From contig NW_025408674.1 in NCBI RefSeq assembly GCF_020360975.1, forward strand, positions 1,178,001-1,242,000: DNA of 64,000 nt. Direction: 5' to 3'. The position numbers were made by a program, and so were the translations under genes. Shown here piece by piece: positions 32,456 through 43,499 of this stretch. Origin of the DNA: Hirsutella rhossiliensis (Eukaryota > Ascomycota > Sordariomycetes > Hypocreales > Ophiocordycipitaceae). Positions within the stretch are counted from its first letter, which is position 1. Each line of letters begins with the position of its first letter. The notes under the pieces were generated by a model. The model did not search any database. It was not told the origin of the DNA and saw nothing but the letters and a program-made list of their open reading frames with translations.

Positions 32456-35174
32456 TTACATCAGCGAACCTCTCGTTGAGTTGAGCAATCCAAGCCCTCG
32501 TTGAATTGATTGCGTTGATTGATGGAGTTGATGCCCTACCCTACCTATTAGTAAGCTACTTAAGGTCCTCAACACCATCAACTTCTCGTCCTTCGTGGGG
32601 CACCTCTTCGGGAAGACATCGTCATCGACTGAAGCATCAATAATCCCCTGGTAGTCGGGTATTAGCCCTGCCTTCAGCCAAGACCGAATTGCCTGGCCTG
32701 CATTGATCGTGTTAGCCTGAAGCCGGCTGCGTAGTCGTGTGACCATTAGCCCAGCAAATGAGAACGCCCTCTCGCACTCTGCTGACATTGGCGGTATAGA
32801 TAGCATATCAAAGGCCATTCGAGCAAGTCTGGGATACGTTGACTCTTTGAGTTGCCAGTATTGGAACGGATCCGTGATGTCTCCGTCATCTGCGCCGATA
32901 TCAACAGTCCAGCGATCGAATTCATCGGCAGTAGGTGGCCCACGACGGGTTGTGGCCGTCTGACCAGCTTGTAGCCGGTGCCTCAGTCGGAACTGTTGGA
33001 ACTCGTTCAAGTCGTCAACCTTTCGACGTTTAACCATCGGAATAGCCTCGTCATCGCTGAGAATTAATGACTTATAGTCGCGTTCCCAGATGCCCCGAAC
33101 AATCCGTCGTGCCTCAAGGACCCATTCAGGTCGATGAGCCCAAGCCTCCTCAAACCATTGCAGTCGCAAGGCGGGATGGAGAGCGACTGCAGCATAATAT
33201 ACCGGGCACTCAACCAACTTGATATAGTATTTCTCCAACTTCTTCCACCCCAATTCGACGTTTATCGCGAAATGCTCGGAATCAGGCACATCCTTGGCGA
33301 ATTCCTTTGCCTCTTCCAATCGTTCAAGGAGATATTCGAATGCTTGGATAATATCCCATGCTGTTCCGTATGCCACGAGGTTGCCGCCCTTACGCACCCG
33401 AATCTGGGCATCTCCCTCGAGGGCCTTGATGGCATTTTCGAAGTGCTTAAGAATATTCCGAAAGTGGCTGATCACTGTTGATGCGTTTTTGCGTGTCCCT
33501 ACGCACACTGGAGCGTTGGGCACGGCACCAAGCATCAAGGACACCGGCTGCCGCACGCACAGCCATGTGAACAGGCAGCCGTGTGAACAGGCAGCCGTGT
33601 GAAACAGGCAGCCGTGTGAAACAGGCAGCCGTGTGAACAGGCATCGGTATGTGGCTGCCTTGTAAACCGGCCGGATCGCCTAGATAGTCCGACCTGGCTG
33701 CCTCCTACATAAGGATGAGGCAGTCATAGCTTAGTTGGAGAAACAACGATCCCACTTCATCTCATCCATATGCAAATGCATCAACTGTCCAGTCGTTACC
33801 GGTCAGCAGGTCAGAATCTCGGAGGCATGCAGGCATGTCTTTCTTCTTTGACCTGCTTCGGGTATATTCGAACTGTTCCAATGCGACGAGGTCGTCAAGA
33901 AAGTCGTGCAGTAGAAGGGCTCGATCCATCATCTTATAATGGGACAACCATCGTGTCATGTTATCCGTTAGAACGTCAACTGGTTTCTTCGTACTGTCCC
34001 TCTTGCGTTGTAGATCCCGAAGCATGTACGTTAACCTATCCGATTGATGAATCCAGTGGACAAGGTTGTGGAGCTTGCCAATAGGCCCCCTCTTCCGCCA
34101 GAGATCATGTCGAGCAAGGTCCAGGTCGAGTCGCTCTTCTGATTTGAAGACTTCATTATCTTTGCCAAAGAGCAGCGCTTTGGCCACGAGATTGATGATA
34201 TGCCCAAAGCAGCGGCCCCGTCTCTGCTCCCCTTAAAAATAAAAACCGTGCCCCAGTGCTGCTACCGCCGTATCGTTATTCTTCGCATTGTCAAGCGTGA
34301 AATACCCGATCTTGTCTTGAATCTCGAATGATTCGATCACTTCCGCCACCTGCGACGCTATATTCTCGCCAGTATGAGACTCTCGGAGTTCAGGAGCCCA
34401 AGGATGATCTTCTGTGGCCGCTTTTCCTTAGAGAGATAGAACGCAGCAATCCCATTAAGCGCATAGCGATTGGGCGATCTCCAGCCGTCAAACGCAAGGT
34501 GTATCTGCCCGGGCGCTCCTCAGTTCCTTTATCACAATATGCTTGTACTGGTGGTATTCTTGGAAAAGCTTCGTTCGAATAGTCGAGTGTGTCATGTGGG
34601 CTTGAGTCAGGGCGATCGAGGGATTGAGGTATTCGAGAAGACGCCGGAATCGAGGGGCTTCAACTGCGCGGAAGGCAACATTCGACTCGGTGATCCAAGC
34701 AAGCAAGAGAGATTGGAAGACATCTTTATCGAATTGGTTTTTTAGCTTGTTAATGAATGCTTGCTCCTTCTGGTCATTGGCATCGAGGTTGAAGAATTGG
34801 GCAATAGAACGCTTGTTGGTTGTAGAACCCTTCGGTAACCGTCTACCTGATGGGTCAATAACATTGTGAGCATCATGTAGATGGCGCTCAATGTTTAGGG
34901 TCCCTTGCCGCGAAGCTCACGGGTCCCTTCGGCGATTTCTTCGGTAAACACCGCTCACAGACCCAGAGGCGATTATCTACGTTAGCTTGACGTTCAATGT
35001 CGAACCCAAAGCTCCAGATCCACGATTTGAGCTTGCCGGCGCGTTGAGACTTGGTATAGCCGCGGAAGTGATGCCAGGGAAGGCATCCCACTCGAGATGG
35101 GGAACGGGGCCTGAGTCGCCTGAATCGCCTGATGGCGGCAAGGGAGTAGAAGAAGGCTCAGGAGATTCGCTCAT
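32456..35174 (-). pseudogene. hAT-1 transposase, broken
   Basis: N-terminus (35174-34860): MSESPEPSSTPLPPSGD, then a BED-like zinc region SWIWSFGFDIE...LWVCERC, followed in another frame by the His part (LNIERHLHDAHNVIDP). Middle: DANDQKEQAFINKLKNQF and VAFRAVEAPRFRRLLEYLNP. Next ORF 34187-33762: KPVDVLTDNMTRWLSHYKM. C-terminal ORF 33556-32456: hAT dimerisation domain with YPRLARMAFDMLSIPPMSAE, CERAFSFAGLMVTRLRSRL. Frame changes and stops near 34880, 34500, 34190 and 33650 break it. Length and motifs fit the fungal hAT group to which Restless belongs. Confidence 0.9.
33566..33650. repeat. Short tandem repeat inside hAT-1
   Basis: About five units of 16-17 bp (AACAGGCAGCCGTGTG), with or without an extra A. 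It lies between coding blocks of the transposase and adds to the frame disruption. Confidence 0.8.
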
Positions 35175-35601
35175 TGCATATAGGAATGTTTAGATCAGCC
35201 AAGGCGTTGTGGAAGAATCGAGAAGTGTAAGTGGAACTGAGGCGAGAGATTGAACTTTGTTGTGAAGCGCGTCGATGCGCGCAGCGCGTCGACTCTTCCA
35301 ACGGAACAGGGGGCCCTGTTCCCCGAAGAGGAGAGCAGGCTTACCTACAACGGGCCTGAGTAACCTGTAAGGTTAGTGGTAGCTATATACCCAATCCGTA
35401 CCTACATTTCGCCTTGGCCACCTACCCTACAGGATCCCTGACCGTCAACGGCAATCTCATCAATCCATCAATCAACGGGAGCATGAATTGAATTGACAAG
35501 CTTATTCAGCAGACACTCGATTGAGTTGATTGAGTTGACGGTTGCTCAACTATATTGAGCAACCGTTGCTGGATTGAGTGGTTTGCCACCCTGTGTGTTG
35601 C

Positions 35602-35790
35602 GGTCATATCGGTCCCAGGACCGTGTGTGCTGAAGCCATATTCGTCCTGGGACCGTATGTGTCCTGGGACCATATGTGTCCTAGTGTTATCTCTGTCCTG
35701 GGTCTGTGTGTGCTGCGATCATTTGTTTCTTGGAACGGTATGTGCTGCAGCCATGTGTGTGCTAAGACCGTGTACCCGTGCCACGCTCCA
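35602..35790 (+). repeat. 17-bp minisatellite, right-hand remainder
   Basis: About eleven degenerate units (GTCCTGGGACCGTATGTG and variants). This is the continuation of the 30945-32388 array separated by hAT-1. Units here are more diverged than in the main block, as is usual at array edges. Confidence 0.85.
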
Positions 35791-35914
35791 CTTATTTCGC
35801 GTTCGTTTCTACACCAGCTCCATAAGAGAATTGACGACACAGACGCAGAGAACCGAGGCTTCAATGGTACCCAAGATCACCTTTGCAAATACCAAGAAAA
35901 CGGCCAGCTAGGCA

Positions 35915-36330
35915 TTGAGGGGCCTCATCATGGAGACGCCGGCTGAGGCCGTGATCATGGTGGGGCGAAGCGCGTCGCCTGCGTCGACACCCGCGAAAAG
36001 ATCGACACGCGTCGTGAGGCCAAGCACCAAAATTCGAGAAGCCGCGCGACAGCCCGACGATCTGGCGGAGAAGACAACACGCGCAACTAGGCTTGCAACG
36101 CGCATTGCCTCGGACGATGTCGCCATCAGTGACGCGACTGAGCGGCGCAAAGTTGCCAGCAGCAGCAGTGGCGCGAACGAAGGCCGAGCCATGCTCCAGA
36201 AAGTTCTCGAACTCTTGAGCGAGTCACGTCAAGAAACGCAAAGCTCAGCCGAGCGATAGATGCGCAAAACGAGATCATATCAAAGCAACAACAGATGACA
36301 GTACTAGCAAACCAGAGTGCACAGTACTAG
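35915..36330 (+). pseudogene. LINE ORF1 5' fragment
   Basis: METPAEAVIMVGRSASPAST is followed by RSTRVVRPSTKIREAA, TTRATRLATRIASD and AMLQKVLELLSESRQETQ. The layout and residues parallel the start of ORF1 of the LINE at 45-50.7 kb (LTRPTRVMTPSARVQDTL, KSMMQRVLEMLAKMGSEM). It stops at 36259 but similar sense continues to ~36330 (QNEIISKQQQQMTVLANQ). Confidence 0.6.
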
Positions 36331-36495
36331 CACCATACAGCCTCTCATTGACAGACCGGGCTTCCGCTGCTGAGAATAGGATGCTGAACACTTGGAGAAA
36401 TGGGCCTTCAAGCAGGCCTGTCAACGGCGAAATTGGAGGCTGAAATGTACGGATAGGAGCAAAATGTGGGGCTTCTGGGTGTTGCAGTCGAAAGT

Positions 36496-36574
36496 GGAGG
36501 ATATGTAAATAGCTTAGTGTCGCGGCCCTCTAGGGTTGGTCCCTCCGGGCGGAATAAATTGCATTGCATTGCAT
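36496..36574 (+). repeat. LINE 3'-end-like repeat with TTGCA tail, copy 2
   Basis: GTAAATAGCTTAGTGTCGCG, CTAGGGTTGGTCCCTCC, GGCGGAATAAATTGCATTGC. It follows the ORF1 fragment by ~165 bp in the same orientation, so the two may be the ends of one internally deleted LINE copy. Confidence 0.65.
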
Positions 36575-36685
36575 AAGCTGGTGCTGGACACCGCATTAGC
36601 CAGTATACCGCAATAGCCAAATTTTTCTCCGTCCAACTTCAACCCCCTGCACTTCAACCAGGTCACATTCTTTTGACTTGCCGAA

Positions 36686-36777
36686 ATGGAAGCCCGTATT
36701 CAAGAAGCTCTTCGATATATTGAACATTTTTCTGGTGCTAAGGTGGCCACGGTTGCTCGGGAATTCGGCGCACCACG
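36686..36777 (+). pseudogene. Pogo/Fot-type transposase N-terminal fragment
   Basis: ATG at 36686 opens MEARIQEALRYIEHFSGAKV then ATVAREFGAPR, the helix-turn-helix found at the start of fungal pogo-type transposases (compare AAAKEFGVPRERL in the element at 26881). It is cut at 36777 by LTR A3. The other half was not found after 43373. Confidence 0.7.
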
Positions 36778-36822
36778 TGTCGCGAAGCACGTCTGAGATC
36801 TTGAGCTCGAGGTGACCATAAG

Positions 36823-37016
36823 TGTCGGTAGGTCTCTACACAGGCCTGCGTGCAAATCGCAATGGTATGTGTAATCGTTGATGTCTGTTCTAGAAAGGGG
36901 GAAGAGGGGGCAAAGGGCACGGAGCTAGCTATGTGTCCTCCGCTATCCTCAACTGCACACGTGAGAGCGCACGTGACCTATCTAGATGGGTACAATGGAT
37001 TACTACAATTCCCACA
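36823..37016 (-). repeat. Copia-2 3' LTR
   Basis: Plus strand starts TGTCGGTAGG and ends AATTCCCACA. On the coding strand a purine stretch (AAAGAAAAG) lies just upstream, the likely polypurine tract. Confidence 0.9.
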
Positions 37017-38457
37017 CTGGCAACTTTTCTTTGTGGTTGCAATCGCTGTAACGAGCAGGGAAAGAGAGGAGAGACCAGCTGCAGTGGTGGCAAATGTCAA
37101 CAGGCCCAAAAAGTGGGGCCATAATGAAAAGAGGGGAAAAGAGTGTATTGGGGTCAAAGAGGTGAACAGTCGAAGAAGATTTGGAAGACTTGTCGGTGAC
37201 AGGAACTGTTTGATTGTGTATACCTTGAACGTAGCGCTGATGCTTGAACGTAGCGCTGGTGCTAATCAAATGCGTTGGAGTCAACCGTTGTACTTGTGGT
37301 CATCGAGGTCTTTGGCTTGGCTCGAAATTGTGCTTCCTCGAGCTTTTCTTCTTTGTGGGCATATGGCTCCTCTAGGGACTACAGGCACATATTGTTATTT
37401 GCTCTTGTGTGCCGGCCGGTCCTCGAGGCTCCGTGTGCTGCGGGCTGGGGCTTGTTCTTTGATCCGGGCGGGCGTCCTCTCTTGTGGGGTTTCATGCCGG
37501 TCTGGGGGTTCTTCTTCTTCCTGGGTAGGGGTCTGAAGGATGTGGAACGTGATCCTTCCGACTGGTGTTTTGAGGGCGATGGAACCAATCGAGTGAGTGG
37601 CTTCGCCGTGTCCAAATGTGATGGTAGCCTGGCCGGAGGTTGAGCTGTCTAGGGCTACAGAGGGTCTTCTCGTTGTAGAGCAATGTACTGAGAGTGACCG
37701 GCTGTAGAGACTTTGCTGCACCTGTGTCAATCATGATGCCTGGGAAATTGTCCACTGAATATTGATCTTCAATGACGAATTGCTAGGCGGGAACAATGGT
37801 TTGATCCGTCCGGTAGACTTCTCCATTGTCTAGGGTGATTGTTGGTGCCATTGTCAGGTTCTTCCCATATGTCGTCGGTAGTGAGTTCATCAAGCTCATG
37901 ACCTTCGTAGTCTATAAGATAGGCTATGAAGTTTGGAGGTTGTATGCCTGTGAATTGACAATGTGCGACATATTGGTCCTTGGCCTCTTGTCGTTCTTCT
38001 GCAGAGTGTTTGGTTGACCAGCAACCTTCTTGTCCACAAACAAAGCACTTTTGGTCCAATTGCGATTGGTGTGGCTAGTGTAGTTGCTATGGCTTGAGGG
38101 CCTGTAGCTTCCACGGTTGTAGCCTTGTCCATATCCGCGATTGGGTCGTTGTCCTGAGTATCCGTATCTTCCTCGTACGCGGTTGTTATGGTATCGGCGA
38201 TCGAGGTAGTACTGATTGTTCGGATTCGTTGGTCCAAATGATCCGTCAGGGCTTTGCAAGTACTGAGGGTTTGTCTGTCGGGCAAGGTGGGTCCAGGGTG
38301 GTTTTCCATACCCAAGTATGGAAATACCCTTTCCATACTATGGCATGGACAGGGTATGGATATGGATCCATAGTATTTCAATACTCAGTCGATAATTGGC
38401 CAAATTGCGCCACTGACCGGGACCCCTACAGCGCCATCGTCCAGGGGTCTGAGGGCC

Positions 38458-40785
38458 TTGAACACCGCTAATTCCCACACAAACACAAATCGCTTTCCCA
38501 CCATTTTGCACCAACGCGTCGGACGAGTCAGTTGTCGAACTATGGATACTGCAAGTACGTTATCCTTCTTCGATGCTGAATCTATTTTGTCGGACTCTAC
38601 GACATCAAGATCTCGCAATACAAGAGGCAAAGCGGCTATCGCAACGTGGAAGCATGCTCGCGTTGCAGCAGAGGGGGAGGAAGAGTTTAAGGGCCGAAAT
38701 CGCCTTCTCTATTGCAGTCATTGTCCCCAGACAAACCCGTACAGAACTTCAGTTACCACTAACTTTCGAAAACATCTGGAGGGAAAGCACGATATTCGAG
38801 TCGTGGAAGATTTGACTCCTCTTCAATCGTCCATCTTTGAGGGGTTGAGCAACTCTACCAGCAAGCACGGGACTTGGGCCGCACAACGGAGATTGAGTCG
38901 GAGGTCTTCAAACGCTACCTGGACCAAGACAAGATAAACAAAGCCTTAGCTTTGCTGATCGTCGCACGAAACCTTCCTTATCGAATTGTCGAATCCCGCG
39001 AATTTCACCTCTTCATTTCGACCTTGAACCCGGTCGCGAAGGACTATCTCCTTCCGCCCACTCGACTATTCCACGAATTATCGACAATCATTTCCAGTCG
39101 GCCAAGGATATCGTGCGAATGAAGCTCCAGTCAGCAAAATCCAAGGTTCACCTCTCGCTTGACATTTGGACGTCCCCCAATCGGCTCCTTCTTCTCGGAG
39201 TTTGCTCCCACTTTGTTGACCACGCACAAGAAGCACGACGGAAAGCTCTCCTTGCACTTCGGCCTGTGGCGAACCATTCCGGGAGGAGCAATTCGTTACA
39301 CTTCTTCCCATCTTGCGGGACTTTGGTATTCTGCGACGCCTTGGAAGCATCGTTGGGGATAATTCGAGCACGAATGACACCTCTGCCGGGCAGTGAGCAC
39401 GTATCTCAAGGAAGAGGGCGTCAAATGGGATCCTGAAGTTCACCGCCTCCGATGCCTAGGCCACGTTATCAACTTGGCAGTTCAAGCTTTCCTGTTCCAG
39501 AATTCTATTGACTTGAAAGAGGGCGAAATATGCGAAGACGCAGATGACCTGGCAAAGTTCAAAGGCAGCGCACCGAATTTCGCCGCCTTGGACCACTTGG
39601 TAAGCTCCACAACCTGGTTGTCAACATCCGGAGTTCATCAGGACGCAGTGGAGAGTTTATGGAACTCGCTGAGAGGGCATTCCACTTGACAATCGTACGA
39701 GGTGGAATAGCTGGTATCAAATGCTGCATGTTGCCACTCAGCAGGAAACTGCCAGCGCTCTGGACACCTACACCAAGAATCATTTCGAAGATCTTTCTGC
39801 AGATTTTCTATTGCCGGAAGATTGGGCCCGGCTCCGAATAATTGAGAAGATCCTTCAACCGTTCGCCCGAGCGACATTAGCAACACAAGGATCATGCGAC
39901 CCTGGACAAAGTGCTCTTCACGATGGACGTCTTGATCCGATGCTTTGATGAAGCCCTGGTACCATGCCTTCCATTCCTCTGATCTCCTTGTGCAAGCGCT
40001 GAGATGGTGCAATAGGTCTCGTACAAATCAGACACCGAGCTGTCCTTTAGGATCAAACGAGGGTGGGAAGTCTTTGACAAATATTATAGCAAGACAGAAG
40101 CATCGCCTGTGAAAGGCCTCTAGTGAGTTGATACAACTAACTAGTCCCTATGCTGTTTACTATCAAGATAGAGAAGAAAGAAAGAAAGAAAGAGAATCTA
40201 CTACATGAGAGCACAATAGCATTTTATAGCTTCGAGCCAATGGAAGGTTCTAGAAGCTAGGCGGCGCAGCCGCCGTTAAAGCGGCTTGCCCGTTACATCG
40301 CCCTATTATGCAGCTGCCTTGATCCTTCATCCCAGCTATCGCACAACATACATCCAGGCAAATTGGAAGAAGAAGTGGCAAAACCTGCGTTCAAACAGGT
40401 CAAAGACCTTTGGCTCACATACCGAGACACTGTGGATGGCGCCCTCTCGCAACATTTACTAGATGACGATGATGACGAGGACCTTGACGCGTTTGATCGC
40501 ATTTCAAGGAACCTGCAGAATTGCACTCGACCGTCAAGCCAGGACGAGTACGAAGATTACATTTCATGTGATCCGTACGACATTACGCCGACGACGGCCT
40601 TGTCATGGTGGCTTCAAGAGCAACAGAGAAAACGATGGCACAAGCTATCACAAATGGCCATAGACATCCTATCAATGCCGGCGATGAGTGATGAACCTGA
40701 GCGGGTGTTCTCAGGGCGCGTCGCACAATCTCATGGGAAAGAGCCCAATTGGACGCGAAACAAGTCGAAAAGGGAGAATGCTTAA
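38458..40785 (+). pseudogene. hAT-2 transposase, broken
   Basis: N-terminal ORF 38458-38937 carries a BED-type zinc finger: LLYCSHCPQTNPYRTSVTTN then FRKHLEGKH (C-x2-C...H-x4-H). Next frames: ALLIVARNLPYRIVESREFH, LSLDIWTSPNRLLLLGVCSH, LRCLGHVINLAVQAFL and GWEVFDKYYSKTEASP. A solo LTR interrupts here; coding sense resumes with AALILHPSYRTTYIQANWKK. The C-terminal hAT dimerisation region reads RKRWHKLSQMAIDILSMPAM then SDEPERVFSG. Several frame changes besides the LTR insertion make it inactive. Confidence 0.9.
40108..40297 (+). repeat. Solo LTR (family C) inside hAT-2
   Basis: 190 bp, TGTGAAAGGC...CCGTTACA, flanked by TCGCC at 40103-40107 and 40298-40302. It contains a GAAA microsatellite (~40173-40195) and a GCGGCGCAGCCGCCG palindrome. 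Removing it restores the hAT-2 frame between KTEASP and AALILHPSYR. Confidence 0.88.
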
Positions 40786-42801
40786 AGCATTGGCTCAAGA
40801 ACGATATCTTGCAAGGGGCCGAGGGTGGTGGCGGGTCCCCAGATTTTGGGTAAAATCCTGGCTCAACTTCTACGCCTGTTTCCTGCAAAAGGAGCAAATT
40901 TCTGCTTGGCATCCCCTTAACCGGTCGTCTGTCATTACGTTCACGTTAACTGTTCCTTGATTTTTCATTGATTCATGTCGTGTTTGGCACGTTTTGCCGA
41001 GACCATATAGGTGAGCTGTTGCGGGATGCGCACGGACCAAGAATGGAAAGGTGTATTGCAATACTTGCAATAAATGTGGGGCGATACTCCAGTATGGATT
41101 GCACACCTTTCCATATATGGAAAACCACCCTGGGTGGGTCTCAACGGAAGATCGTAGATCTGCAAAGAGGGTCTCGATCTTTGCTGCAGGTTTGAAGAGG
41201 GCGTGTTCAAGTTCGGGTACACCACGGCATGCGATGATAAGCGTAGTACGCAGTGGAATGTTTCCTGCGTAGTCAGGGCCAAGGGCTCTCTGACAGAGTT
41301 GTAGCTTATCGAAGAGTAGTTGAAGGACTTCGTGGAGGATTTGGAAGCATCTTGGGCACGAATCGAGTTGAAAGTGGTTGTGGTCCAATCTGTATAGTAA
41401 TGGACATGGTTAACTTCCGTGTCAAAGTGTTGTTTGATGCTGTCGTATGCCTTCCTAAACGTGGTAGTCCATTCGATCTTGTTAATGTAGAACGTTTGTG
41501 CTCTTCCAGCGAGGATTCGGGGGAAAAGGGCGTGAAATTGTGACGGTTTCACTTGGATGTTGTAGCAGATACTCATGAAGATTCGAGTTTCTCATCGAGG
41601 AGGTCGTACGGCTCTCCTGTGTAGTTCTGGTCCTTATCCCAGAGCTTCATGAACATATATTGGGTATCTGCGTCAACAGTGGCATTCGGGGTATCATCCG
41701 GGGGAAGTTTTGTATATGCGTCGAGATGCATATGCTCGGACGGAGGTTTAGGTGGGGGGTTTTGGGCGGATTGGACGAGTTCGGGGTGCTTGAAGCGGTG
41801 GGTTGTCGGATGGGCTGTACGAGAGTTCAAGTTAGGTGCATCTTGGGTCAGAGCGGAAGTCGTGGGAGGTGATGTTGTTATCGGTAGTGCCTCAGTGATG
41901 GGTTCCTGGGCAGGTGGCTTCGTTAAGGTCTTAATGGGCTGTTGTTCGTTAAGACTGTAACGGGTGTTGCTACCGGTGGCGATTGGGGTTCTCGGGAGAA
42001 GTTAGGCATTTGATCCTGTTGCTCGTAACTTATAAGCGGTCGTCCCAATGTCAAAATCCATCTCCATGTACTCGTTCTGGCCATGCAGGTCGGTCCTCCA
42101 CAGTTTGCAACATGATGAATTGGGGTGCAAAGGGCCATTTTTCCGTCCTGTATAGATGCCACGTCTCCTTAGAAGTAATCTAAGGGCTCTCTTGTAGTCC
42201 ATATGTACCCGGTTCCATATGTCTTGGTTCCAGCCTTCGAAGTGTTGTTGGAAGTGGTCAGGATGTCGTCTCCTTCTAGGCGTTCGAATTGGGCATTGGA
42301 CATGAACCTAGCGGCGTACGTCGTAACTGCGATCTCATCTTCCTCGTCAGGTTTGATGTCTTGTCCCCAAAGGGTAACATCAACTTTATCGAATACGGAT
42401 GTCTGGATAGCTAGTCCTTGCATCCGTTCGCTCAATTGTTCGAGCTGAGCGCTCTCGTTCGGAGTCGTAGCTCGGTCGGTCGGGGTCATCGTTGATCAAG
42501 TGAATGAGACGATGGAGTCGTATCTGGCTGTCGAAATACGTCTTTGTCGGGTCTAGTAACAACTGTTGATCGATGCCTTGCAGCCGATAATAGAAGTCGC
42601 TAGGCGATGTGGTCGCACTACTAATCGATGCCTTGCAGCCGATTAATAGCTTGGTAGGTTCTCCCAGATGCCTGGCAGCCTGAGATAGCCACTTAGCACA
42701 AATAACCTTCCTCAACCGATGCCTTGCAGCCGATCTTGAAGGTTAGCGATTTGTCTCTTCTTCCTAGCTGTCTGTGATCGACCAAGTCGACCACTGATCA
42801 G

Positions 42802-42995
42802 TGTCGGTAGGTCTCTACACAGGCCTGCGTGCAAATCGCAATGGTATGTGTAATCGTTGATGTCTGTTCTAGAAAGGGGGAAGAGGGGGCAAAGGGCACG
42901 GAGCTAGCTATGTGTCCTCCGCTATCCTCAACTGCACACGTGAGAGCGCACGTGACCTATCTAGATGGGTACAATGGATTACTACAATTCCCACA
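42802..42995 (-). repeat. Copia-2 5' LTR
   Basis: Identical to the other LTR by eye over 194 bp. On the coding strand the sequence after it is CTGATCAGTGGTCGACTTGG; a clear primer site was not assigned. Confidence 0.9.
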
Positions 42996-43499
42996 ATAAG
43001 GGATATACAGCTAAGGGCCCCGACAGGCTAGATCGAAAGGCAGCCTGCAGAGAGTTCTGAGGCTGCAGAAGGCTATTAGGAGACCGCATTAGGCAGCCAC
43101 ATAGGCTGTAGAGAGACTGCATATACGGGGAAGCTGAAAGAGCCCTCAGCGACTAGGGAAAGTCAGTATGCAAAGAGGGGGCTGGGGAAAGGATCCCAGC
43201 CCCCTAGATATTGTGCCTATACAACTGAAAAGGGGATATCAATAGGGAACCAAGGGATATAAATAGAGAGCCTAGAAGAGGGCATTGCAAGAGGACAGAC
43301 ACAACGGAATACAACAGAACACACCTATTATTAAAACAATCAATGCCCACTTGCATGCTCTCTTTTCGTGAAAGAAGTACGCTATAGTATTGCGGCAGTC
43401 TCAAATCGGGAAGCAGGCAAATATGTTGGCTATCTCACCATTGGTGGATGCGAGGCAATTTGTAAGAATGTCTCCAATGTTCTTTAATTATCGGAAGAA

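Larger units (their letters stand above)
32397..35593 (-). mobile_element. hAT-1 DNA transposon
   Basis: 3197 bp with 22-bp TIRs starting CAGGGTGGCAAACCACTC, identical at both ends, and a perfect 8-bp TSD, as expected for hAT elements. The subterminal regions are rich in TCAATCAACTCAA / TTGAGTTGATTGAG motifs, possible transposase-binding sites. The transposase is on the minus strand. Confidence 0.96.
32389..35601. repeat. 8-bp target-site duplication of hAT-1
   Basis: TGTGTTGC at 32389-32396 and 35594-35601 flanks hAT-1. It shows the element inserted within the minisatellite. Confidence 0.95.
38294..41132 (+). mobile_element. hAT-2 DNA transposon
   Basis: 2839 bp (2644 bp without the nested LTR and its duplicated target). 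TIRs start CAGGGTGGTTTTCCATA on both ends, sharing CAGGGTGG with hAT-1. Subterminal palindromes (CCATACCCAAGTATGG) are present. The transposase is on the plus strand. The family differs from hAT-1. Confidence 0.95.
38286..41140. repeat. 8-bp target-site duplication of hAT-2
   Basis: GGTGGGTC at 38286-38293 and 41133-41140. Removing the element rejoins the Copia-2 gag frame at this point. Confidence 0.95.
37017..42489 (-). pseudogene. Copia-2 gag and partial protease, split by hAT-2
   Basis: Coding sense starts near 42489 (MTPTDRATTPNESAQLEQLS). The gag core follows in 41390-41133 (QLLFDKLQLCQRALGPDYAG, RTTLIIACRGVPELEHA, then FADLRSSVETHPGW), where hAT-2 interrupts it. On the far side, 38293-37770, a Tyr/Gly/Asn-rich segment precedes the knuckle KCFVCGQEGCWSTKHS. 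Protease: GIMIDTGAAKS (~37735), then TFGHGEATHSIGSIALKTP. About 37480-37440 encodes GRPPGSKNK, an AT-hook-like motif that in fungal Copia proteins normally lies between integrase and RT. So integrase and everything downstream are deleted. Frame changes occur throughout. Confidence 0.75.
36823..42995 (-). mobile_element. Copia-2 LTR retrotransposon, internally deleted, identical LTRs
   Basis: LTRs at 36823-37016 and 42802-42995, both 194 bp and identical by eye, with TSD ATAAG (36818-36822 and 42996-43000). The coding strand is minus. It contains gag and part of the protease; integrase, RT and RNase H are absent, so it is non-autonomous. hAT-2 lies inside it. Without hAT-2 it is about 3.3 kb. 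Confidence 0.92.
36778..43373 (+). repeat. LTR family A, copy A3, split by Copia-2
   Basis: Parts 36778-36822 (TGTCGCGAAGCACG) and 42996-43373 (ATAAGGGATATACAGC...TTTTCGTGAAA). Joined it is about 418 bp and parallels A1. ATAAG is duplicated by the Copia-2 insertion. No clear TSD flanks A3 itself. Confidence 0.8.

Noticed and set aside
36850..37536. 228-codon plus-strand ORF
   Set aside because: It runs through the Copia-2 LTR and antisense to the Copia-2 coding strand.
15035..43373. Family A repeats as MITEs
   Set aside because: They have a TATA box and transcript-like 3' part, and A2 has a 5-bp TSD, which fits LTRs better.
1..43373. A Starship captain (DUF3435 tyrosine recombinase)
   Set aside because: No R...HxxR...Y recombinase pattern was recognised in any frame, so no Starship is annotated despite cargo-like genes.
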